This document shows positions 33,330 to 43,100 of a stretch of DNA of 64,000 bases, in pieces. Source of the DNA: Candidula unifasciata (lineage: Eukaryota > Mollusca > Gastropoda > Stylommatophora > Geomitridae); NCBI GenBank assembly GCA_905116865.2, contig CAJHNH020007557.1:124001-188000 (forward strand). The letters are read 5' to 3'. Within the stretch, counting starts at the first letter, position 1, and each line of letters begins with the position of its first letter. Below the pieces are notes generated by a model, which was given only the letters and a program-made list of their open reading frames with translations, ran no database searches and was not told where the DNA came from. Position numbers and translations under genes: made by a program.

Positions 33330-33905
33330 TAGATTATCATCAACATCATCAAGTGCCTTGCCAGCTGGCGTAGGCGTAAATGCAACTCCACAGATCTCGG
33401 TCTTTGGTGTTCTGGATCAATTCCACTGATGATATATTCCTCAATGACACTGTCTTAAGCCATCTACCATAATTTCTCTTGGTCTGCCTCTGCCTCTTCT
33501 ACCAGTGATATTTCCATTCACGATATTTTCAAGTGCTCCTTTTCTCATCACATGACTAAAGAACTGTGTCTCCTTCTCGGTGTTATATATTATGTTTTAC
33601 TTGCATTAGCCATTTCTAGGCAATCATTGTTAGTTATTCTGGCAATTTCCAAGGTATTCACAACATTCTTCTCAAAAACCACCTCGCAGTTGCCTCCAAA
33701 CTCTTTTTAACTTGTTTGTTCACATCCCAAGATTTACTGCCATACAGGCTCGATGCAACATTTCAGTACTAGTTTTCTAATGTTTTATGAGAGTGATTTA
33801 TTACATAAGATACTTTCATCTTATGAAAAGCTGCCTTTGCCTGGCCAGTTCTGCTCTTAATTTCTGTCGCACATCGTCCATCTGATGTTATGAATGTTCC
33901 TGAGG
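33330..33905 (-). pseudogene. LINE-D 3' region, uninterrupted copy
   Basis: Same family and orientation as 10695-11558. It has TCATCAAGTGCCTTGCCAGC at the 3' end, the LGTMKK-type C-terminus, and the RT-connection stretch (complement of CTTTGCCTGGCCAGTTCTGC). At 33780-33800 it reads straight through the site occupied by SINE2 in the 11-kb copy. Confidence 0.8.
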
Positions 33906-34430
33906 GGTACGGGTTGCCAGGTATTGGAAGTACCTCTGGTGTTTGGGGCTTGTCGTGTCCTTTTCGGGACAGCTTACCTGCCTTTGGACCAAACCTGGCA
34001 TCTAGCTCTCACCTGTGGCTCCACGTAGCCGCCTGCTTGCAGTAGCAGCCCTCCCCCTCCCCCAGGAAAACGGCTTTGTCAGGCCGGCTAAACCAGATGA
34101 GGGTAGCCGAATGGTCCAATATCCTTCGGTGAGTTAGATTATGTCTATCATAGCAAGCAAACTGGACTCGGCTGAATGTGCGGAGGAAGCCAATACTTCC
34201 TTTAATGGACCTGATAGCGAGTACCAACAACATGCTGTGGAGCCCAAAGATTATGGTGAGGCACATAGAACACTTGAAAATCATTATGTAGCAGGTCCTT
34301 TGCAGAACGTCGCTCTCATCACAGTCCGCCTGAAAGAAACTCGATCTCTCGCCAGTTCTTCCGCCTCATGAACTTTCACATACAAGGAGTCGCTTATATC
34401 CTGTGCCCATCTTCGTGTCGGTCGGCCCCC
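33906..34430. other. Unassigned, possibly LINE 5' flank
   Basis: GC-richer sequence between two LINE-D pieces, with small open frames on both strands. No recognisable domain or splice pair. Confidence 0.35.
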
Positions 34431-34434
34431 TGCC

Positions 34435-35010
34435 ACTCCTTCCTGCTACCATGCCTTATAATTTTTTTCCAATCCGTCGTGGCGCTTGATATGACCAAAA
34501 TATTTCAGCTTTCGAGAAAGGATGCTGTTTATTAGCCAATCTTCCTTGATGTTCAGATCTTTTAAGATGTCAATATTTCTCATCTTCTTTGTCCAAGATA
34601 TTCTGAGAATCTTTCTATAGCATTTCAGCTCAAAAGCACTATTATCTTTCTTACGGACTGAGAGATAGTCCACGACTCACATCCGTATGTAGCCATAGGA
34701 AAGATGCATGCTCTCACTTGAAAATACTTGAATTTATTGACTTGGTTATCTATTGCTGTCACAATTGGAGTTAGCTACTTCTTTGATATAAAAACATTGT
34801 TTCTGTTTTCTTGACATTCAAGGGAAGTCCATTTTTGCACTCTCTTGTACCACAGCATCTAATAGTTGTTGTGGGTCTTCTGCGTTTTCCGCTATTAATA
34901 ATGTATCATCTGCATAACGAAGATTGTTTATATTATAAACTAGATCCTAACAATAAATTCGTATTTGTTTCGCCTTTATATTTTCGTTTTCTTCTTCCTC
35001 CGTTTATTTC
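34435..35010 (-). pseudogene. LINE-D-type RT fragment with YADD box
   Basis: The minus strand encodes the RT palm motif RYADDTLLIAENAEDPQQLL (about 34855-34925). An internally deleted connection follows, then FELKCYRKILRISWTKKMRN and RKLKYFGHIKRHDGL (34446-34673). Frame changes and deletions make it inactive. Confidence 0.85.
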
Positions 35011-35189
35011 ATAAAGTCATGTGTTTCTTTGGGAAGGAGAAGGGGCGTGCTCTTAAGTATGCTCTTCCCAATGTTTTGTTAGCCTTAATTTTTTTTTAAG
35101 GCTGATCTTGTTGCCATCGTTCCATATTCTGTATGATCACTTCCTTGCTCATTCTCTATGAAAGGCACCAGAACCTGTGAGCTCAAGCC

Positions 35190-35204
35190 ACCCCCCCCCC
35201 CCCT
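35190..35204 (+). repeat. Poly-C tract
   Basis: CCCCCCCCCCCCC run following GAGCTCAAGCCA. Confidence 0.9.
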
Positions 35205-35574
35205 TTCTCACCTTTTTGTTTTGCTTTGTTTTTTAATAAAATATATAAGAAGAACTCCTCAGCTGGAGCATGCACATCAGGAGGCTACCGATCTACAGGA
35301 GGCAGGTACCCTCGTTTACAATTGTTGGTCATGACGCCAGGCCTCGGACATTTCCATATATATATGGGAAGGAACCCCTTTTTAAGCACAAGTACCACTC
35401 ACCTGACAGCAAGACCCTCCAACAATACCCAAAGCCCGCTAACCACCAAAACTAATCCAGACCACTCCTCCCCATGCACCCTCTACCTCAAAAAAGATTA
35501 GCCCAGCCTAGTAGGAGCAATTCATAGAGATGACGGTATGCTATTAACCTATTAACCACAGACAAAGAGAAGGG

Positions 35575-35815
35575 GGAAGCTTTCCTGAAGAGGTTCATTT
35601 CACAGACAGACCACAAGGGTGGAGATAACAGAGCTACAGTTAGAGTTACAGTTACAGTTAGTCTTCGGCCATGTTATGAGAAGAGGGAAAATATAACATG
35701 TTGTGACCACTGGAAAAATATGTGGAAGGAGAGATAGAGGAAGATAACGAGAGAAGATGCTTGACAGTCTTGTTGCATGGCATGGATCTTCTATGTGATC
35801 TGTCTAATGCGTTCT
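35575..35815 (+). pseudogene. LINE-D-type 3' fragment (+)
   Basis: Reads LVFGHVMRREKI, then VTTGKICGRRDRGR and MLDSLVAWHG, the LINE C-terminus, with frame changes. A short GTTACAGTTAGAG tandem lies at its start. Confidence 0.65.
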
Positions 35816-36164
35816 AACGTTTATTTTGTTTATTGGCTGCTCTGGATGTCGTTGTTCCGTGTTTTGCGCGATCGTCATCTTGCTATGTGTTCATGTCTTC
35901 AGCATGGTTTGTCTGTGGTAGTTGAAATAGTGACAGTCTAGTCAGGTGGCAGATCATCTGGTCTGTTGCTTTTTTATGAACTGTATCAATATTTCAGATC
36001 CAGTTTCTTCTCATGTCTTCATTTTTTTTTAATGTAAGCTCTTCTTTTAACACCGGCAGCTCTATCAGTCTGTGGACTCATGTATCTTCCTAATGTTTTG
36101 ATTTTAATTTGTTCGCTGTTGCTGTGGCGAGGGCTCTTGGGACGGTATCAGTCTTAAAATGGGT

Positions 36165-36285
36165 ACTAGGTAAAGTCGTGGGAAGTAAAGGTGGCCTACG
36201 TGATGTGGTCATAACATATTAAATACCGGCTGGTCTACAAAAATAAATCTTGCATCATATGCCAGATACGCGGCAGGCGTGAAGT
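36165..36285 (+). mobile_element. SINE3 fragment (+)
   Basis: GGTAAAGTCGTGGGAAGTAA, TACCGGCTGGTCTACAAAAA and the following body match SINE3. Confidence 0.6.
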
Positions 36286-36324
36286 TTGATGTTTGAACAA
36301 CGGATCAACATCATGACACACGGG

Positions 36325-36710
36325 TAGTAACCCATAAGTGCTCCGTTCTTCTTCTAACTCAAGTCTGAGTCCAAAGAAGCTCAGCACAGTGCACAGGCTC
36401 TGCAGCACCGGCGAGAATCCTGAAATTACTTTGGGTAGATTTTTAACTCCAAATTTTGCCCGGCCAGTGCCGTTACGCTACTCCTTTCGATTTCCAACTA
36501 CCAAGGGATTTTTTTCGTGCACAACAATGCACACGGGCGTCCGACCACACTACGCAGAGACCAGGGGGAATTACTAGAAGTCCAAGTCCACGTGAAAAAT
36601 CCCAACCGAGGACTGAATCGGGAACCTCTAGCACTCGAGGTGGACACCATACCTCGAGACCACGCAGCCCCCTACGGCCGGCGGGAAAAGGGTCCTGTAC
36701 TTCTATTTTA
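36325..36710 (-). mobile_element. SINE5 (-), tRNA-like head
   Basis: Read on the minus strand: GCTGCGTGGTCTCGAGGTAT (A-box-like) and GAGGTTCCCGATTCAGTCCT (B-box region), then TCGGACGCCCGTGTGCATTG, AGGAGTAGCGTAACGGCA, TTTGGAGTTAAAAATCTACC and a CACTTATGGGTTA end. The same body occurs at 62330-62500 (+) and, as tail only, at 38395-38520. Confidence 0.7.
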
Positions 36711-36866
36711 CAGATAACGTCGAACTGCCACAACGTGCAAAAGAATATACACATACTGCACTGCACACAGTCTCCCCAAGTCTATTTGTAGCGAAGACAA
36801 TGAGCCTCGATTTGAACGATGTCCAGTTCATAATGCACAGTTAAAGGGTGGGGGAAAAAGAAAAAA

Positions 36867-36883
36867 AGGGGGGGGGGGGGGGT
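36867..36883 (+). repeat. Poly-G tract
   Basis: A GGGGGGGGGGGGGG run in AAAAAAGG...GTAAAAGAAAG. Confidence 0.9.
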
Positions 36884-36986
36884 AAAAGAAAGAAAAAGAC
36901 AATATACAAAGTATAAAACGATATATTAGACAATACGGCCAGCAAGTAATCAAATGTTTGTACTGGACCACGAACAGACAGCACAG

Positions 36987-37140
36987 TCAAACAGTAGCTT
37001 GTGTGTGTCTCTCTGCCTTGTCTGCCATTCTGTAACCACGTACGTCTCCGTGCCTGGAATGCCCAGCTGCCTCAGTGATGCGACAGAATGTGTCCCTTGG
37101 AAGTATGATTGCTTCGGTAACCGTGGGATCCCAGCCCACG
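36987..37140 (-). CDS. U2 exon 5 (stop codon)
   Basis: Acceptor with a strong pyrimidine tract, TTTTTATTTTCATTGTTCTCAG/CGTGGG. One base completes Val, then 50 codons (VGWDPTVTEAIILPRDTFCR, ITEAAGHSRHGDVRGYRMAD, KAERHTQATV) and TGA at 36989-36987. Another minus-strand frame is also open here (ending SWSSTNI), but it does not match the phase of exon 4. Confidence 0.68.
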
Positions 37141-40100
37141 CTGAGAACAATGAAAATAAAAAAGATATAAAGAAATATAGCTAATTACACGCCTTATCAG
37201 TTCCAACCTTACACACCAACCTGAACCAGTGGGGAGATGAATGCAGTTTCATATTTCCGACACATGTGGTGGTGATGATGATGATGATGATAACTATGCT
37301 AATGATCGTTTTCTTCGCTTCCACCTGCGTAATCTCCGGCGGAAATTTCTGGTCGTTCGTCCATTTTTGGACTTCAGAATGGTTCCAGAACTTGAGTTTT
37401 GCGTGCACGTCCATTTGTCAGATCTGACATTTTTGTACGCAGACGGTTAGTTCCTTACCTTTCAGGAAAATGAACTCCGACGTCGAAAGAAACCGCTAAG
37501 TAGGTTACTCTTACCACATGCTTGTTATGGAGGCAAAGGGCCTAAACCCCCTCCCTACCTACACACACACACACACATTCATACATACACACACATACAC
37601 AATGGGACCCAGGAACCCACGTGGGGAATGATGATCTTCTTCTCGTTCACCGGCTGTAAACTCCGGCGGAAAGTTCTGGTTGTTCATCCCCTTCTGGACT
37701 GCAGTCCTGATCCAAGACCTGAGTGTTGTGTGTGCATCCGTTTGACAGATCTGTACGCAGACTGTTGGTTCCTTGCCTCTCAGGCAGATGCACTCCGACT
37801 TCAAAGGAAGCTCCCAATTATTCGACTCTTATGACATGCTTTTGTGTAGGCAATGGGTCTATTCTTGTTTTCCCCACAGTAGGGCCCCGGAACCCACACG
37901 GGGAGGAATGATGATGATGATAGTGGTAATGATGATTGATGACGATGATGATGCACTTACAGCTAGAGCACCCTAGGGTCTTTATTATTAATGAAATATA
38001 TTGCAGTTTATGTACTCATACAATTTTCTTAAAGAAGACACAAACATACACACACACACGTACATACACGCACAAGATGAAATCCCCATTAAAGACTTAA
38101 CAACTTACACCAGCTTGCGGACAACAGCGTCTGCTGCAACAGTCTGTAACCCCTCTTGCTGCCTCGCCTGGCAGCTGATGCGTCCCACCAGTCTTAGCCT
38201 GTGTGAGACACGTCGTGGTCACCGGTTGCCAGCGTGATGGCCTCAACTAGGGGGGGGGGGGGGGGTTAAATATTAATAAGCGTTAAAATGGCTTTTGTCT
38301 TTTTATAGATAAAAATGTTATTACCACAATGGTGCTCTTGCGTGCGTATGTTGTGGTTGTTGCTATACTTTGTGGGGTTAGTTTTGTTTTGTTTATAGTA
38401 ACCCATAAGTGCTCTTTTCTATTTCTAACTGAAGCATGAGTCCATAGTGCACAAACTCCGTTGCACCGGCGAGGTTCCTGAAATAATTGTGTCCAAGCAG
38501 CGCCGTCAGACTACTCAGTTAGTGTTCCTGATATACTTACTGTATCCTAACTACTTGGTGTGTTGTCGTAATGTTCTATCTTTTTACTTATTATTCTTTG
38601 TTTGATTTAATTTGATTTGATTTGATTCAAGAACCGACATCACAGCACTCGGGGCATTCCCATAAGCGCTCCGTCCCCATCTTCAGCATCCAACGAAGAA
38701 TTTCGATACTAATAGTGCCAGTAGCTTTCTGATTAAACGTCCGTCTTGCCTTTCCTCTGAGCCTTGAGCTTCTGCCAGAACCTCTCGTCACCCCCAACTG
38801 CATCAATCTCACCAGACTGTGGTGATCCATCTGCTCCTACGCATTGTACACGCTCTCCCACAAGGCACTAACCACGTCTGCCCTATCATGTAGCAGTATT
38901 CCACCAAGTTGTGCAGGGCCAGCCAGTCTGTCCGCCTGTTCATTTCCCAACACACCGGCGTGACCCGGTGAAAAAATCCAGACAATACTCCTCACTCGTG
39001 TCCTCCGCAGCGAAGCATGCCACTGCACGAAGCATACCTGTTCTGATCTTTCTCAGCATGCTTTCTGAATCAGTTACAATTACAATGTGTGTGTGTGTCG
39101 TGTTCTCTAGCCAGCGGAAAGCTGAGTGACCGCCTCCACCTCCATTCTTAAGCTGGATGTTGTGGTATCATATGCTAGGCTCTCCTGCACCAAACGTCGA
39201 CCATTAACTTTTGCTAAAAAGCCCCAAGCACTTCTTTTGCCTCGTGACACTGAACCGTCTGTGTAAATTATCAAATCCTCTGAGCGAGCATTATCTTGAA
39301 TTAATTGCTGAATTTCCACCTCTGTGGCACCTGCTGGCCAGTCTCTGCATTCCCGGCTCAGCGTGATTATGACTCTACACAAGTCAGACTGCTCATGTGG
39401 CACTTTGACCCACTCCTCTCCTGGCCTAATGTTCTCAAGGATGCAAACATGTCTGATTGTGTCTTCTGCCTGAGCCATCCATGACCTCCCTCTTATCAGC
39501 CACTGACCCTTAACTGCACTCAGAGCTTCATGCAGAGGGTGGTCTGTGTCTGCAGCTACCCTGAGATATGACTTCGCCTGCATCACCTTGTGCCTACCTG
39601 CAACCGTCGGCAAACCAAGGATGTATCGCATACACACCACTGGGGTGTCTCTGGTACAACCCAGATTGACCCGCATAGCCGCGTTCTGTATGCGCTCTAG
39701 TTTGTCCATCTGACTTTTTGAGACGGTAAGCAGTCCCAGGCCATAATCCACCACTGACAGGATCAGGTGCTGATATAGTGTGAAAAGCATTCTCTGCTCT
39801 GTGTCAATTGCAGCCATAGTCTTAAGTGCACTAAGTCCTTTTTGGCATCTCGTCACATCACTCTCCACATGGTCCTTAAATGACAGGCTCCTGTCAAATG
39901 TAATTCCCAGATACGTCAGTTTGCTCTCTCAGTTGACGTCTCTACCATCTATCGTGAGACTTGGGACATTAGTTTTAACGATTCTGTTGTCCAGAGAACA
40001 CCACAAAACAGACGCCTTTTCCGGGTGGATGACAGCCTTCATTTCTGTACACCACTCAGTCACTTTGTCTACTGTCGCTTGTTTGTTCCCTCTCTTTCCC

Positions 40101-43100
40101 CTGCCTATATGCAAGTATATCATCCGCAAAAGTCAGTATCCGTCCAACTCCTGGTGCTTCTAGGCTTGCAATCTTGCTCGTATACACGTTGAAGAGCACA
40201 GGCGAGATGGCGGATCCCTGTGGCAGTCCTGAGGCCAAAGTGCATGGTTCAGAGGTCCATGAGCCCAGTCTGAGAGCAACCCGACGTGAATACAGGACAG
40301 CTGCAACCCAATTCACCAGCCATGGATTGACCTCCTTCTCCCTCAGTGCAGTCATTAAGATGTCGTATCTCACTCTGTTATAAGCATCCTCGAGATCTAG
40401 TCCTACCGCCATAGTTTCCTGTCTGTTCTGGAACCCTTCATAGACGTCAAAAGCAAAAGTGGCCGCATTTGCCCAAGTGTCCTTTCTTGGCCTGTAACTT
40501 CCCAGACCTCTTGGGAGAAGCTTCCCCCTTTCCAAAAATTCTTGTAACTTTACAGCAACTATCTTCTCCAAGACCTTCCCAAATGTGTTATTCTTTGTGG
40601 GATGATGTAATACTGATGTATGACTCCATAGTAAAAGAACAAACCTTGCGGGATCCACCCGTTTTTACATAAACTAGAACGAATTAGAGATGTTAGCCTA
40701 AACACACACACACACACACACCCACCCACACACACACACACACACTTCTTATCTTCAGCAGCCAGCGCAGAGTTCCATTTTCGATTCAGTAGTTAACTGT
40801 TTGTTATGTCCGTCTTGCCTTTCATCTTAGTGTACAGTGATGGCCAGATCCCGTGATCACCTTTTGTTGTACCTTCTCTCAAAGCCGTAATGATCTATTA
40901 GAGTTTCCGCATTTCTTTTTTTTTTTTTTTTTTGCCAAAGGGTCTTGGCCATATCTAGTTTGCCCTGCCTTTACTGCAACTCGGTGATGCAGAACTAGCC
41001 AACAAATCTGCCTGTTTCGCACTGTATACCCTCAGAAAAGAAAACTTTCCGGGACCTCTGAAGCGTTGCTTCTTTCTCTGCAAAGAGCACGACTTTCTCC
41101 ACCTTTCTCGCCCTCTTCTTCTTCGCGTTCACAGGCTGTAAACTCCGGGGGGAACGTTGTGTTTGTTCGTCCACTTCTGGACTCTAGTCCTGTTCCCGAA
41201 ACTGAGTGTTGCATGCACATCCGTTTCACAGGTCTCACCTATTGTAAATCACACCAGCTAATCTCATAATTATTTTAAACAAATACCCCTTTTAAATATA
41301 TAGATAATGAAAATATATTGTCATTAATTTCTTTTTTTTTTAAATAAGAAGAAGAAGAAATGTGTTTGCAAAATCACATAAATTATATATTACATAATCC
41401 TCTAAAAAGCTCTGATTATAACTAAAGACATCATTATAATTTTAAAATATGGAATTTTTTCAAAGGCCGCTGCAGGCCATAAATTATAGATTATTTTGAT
41501 TACAATTAAATCCGGCACTAGCAAACACACCAACATATCTGGCACAGGTGCTCCAGTGGCAGAAAAGAAGAAAAAATGTACTTCAACAACAGAGGAAAGC
41601 AAAAGACAAACTATACAAACTGATGGTACGTGAACATAGAAACTGGATTAGTTCAGTGACAATTTACATCAAACTAATGTTATCTAGTCTCTCACAGTTT
41701 CTGACCCTTTCGGATTTCCCCAACGGAGCACACATGAGAATGCCCTTAGTGTTGTGTTGTCAATGCTTGACACAACTCAACTGAACTCAAATCAACTCGG
41801 ATTTTTCCACAGTCTGCCTCTTTTCCCAACTGGGGTTGCAGCATGACTGTCATAAGAGTCGAGTCCTAGATGTCAGACCAACTTGGTTGTTACCAATCAA
41901 CCTGTTTAAACTCCACAGAAGTAATAATTCGGACATCCTTAAATGTTGCCTCGGGTCTTGACCCAGTGTACGTTCGACGATTTCTGTCTCGTTTATTTTC
42001 AATCATATCTGATAAACAAATGTTCAGAATCTGATCTCTTGGCCTTCCATTGTTCCCCCCCCCCCTCCTCTCCCCTCTAGCTTTTTCCACCGTGACGAAA
42101 TACTCGTTGTCTTATTTTCATAACATCCCGAAAAATGCAGATTGTTTCAGTTTTCTTAGTAGGTTTTTTTTTTTTAAAAGACATATTCAATACTATTTGT
42201 ATTATCTCCCGCATAAAGAATAATACTAGTTTACTGCTCGCGTATGATCTATTGAAAGCGAATCGTATTTGTTGTTAATTCAAACACACACTCGTATGGA
42301 CAAGTAACAAATAATTTAGGAATTCCAGAGAAATTTGACTAAAAAGCTGAACAAAATGGGCAAGCAGAAAAACGTGAACAAAACAACACAACGTAACGTT
42401 TCGGCCAGGCAGCCATTATCAAACACAAGTAAAAAAGGCTGCCTACGTTACGTTTGTGTTGTTTTGTTCACGTTTTTCTGCTTGCCCATTTTGTTCAGCT
42501 TTTTAGTTAACATTTTTCTAGAATTCCTTGTATAAGCTTGACTGCAGTCACCCCATATTTTCAACAAATAATCTAGTACCCTTGTCTCTTCGAAGTGGTT
42601 CTTCCGATCCTTTGTCGGAGACCTTTCCAACATGAGGGTCCCCAAAGAGAGATTCATCAATGTACGACTGATGGCTCACAGTACGGTATCTACCAGCCTT
42701 TACTCGGCAGTGTTCTCCATTCCAACATCTGCCAGCGTGAGCTAGTGAACTTTTCACGTAGTTCTGTAGAGAGAAATACTTATAGGTAGGTAACTGTTAC
42801 CAAGTGATGGACGATTAGTTGAGAAACGTACTTTACCAAGTGTCCAGGGTGTATGACTCGCTCAGGTCGCATGCAAGAGCAGCTTCAGACGATGAAAACG
42901 ACTATCGAGTTCCTACAGCAAATCAAGGAAGCCAACGACAACAGGAGAGCCACACTGAGCCAGACACAAGTAAAAACTTTCATTGCAACCACTAACATAA
43001 TTAACCGCTCCAAGCATTATCCGATAGGGAGTCAGTCTACTTTAAAATGGACGAACACTTTACGTTGAACAGTTGATCAATGAATAACTGTCCGTCTACT

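Noticed and set aside
36456..36791. Open frames on both strands at 36.45-36.79 kb
   Set aside because: The region is a SINE5 copy with a tRNA-like head. The frames reflect GC-rich sequence without stops.
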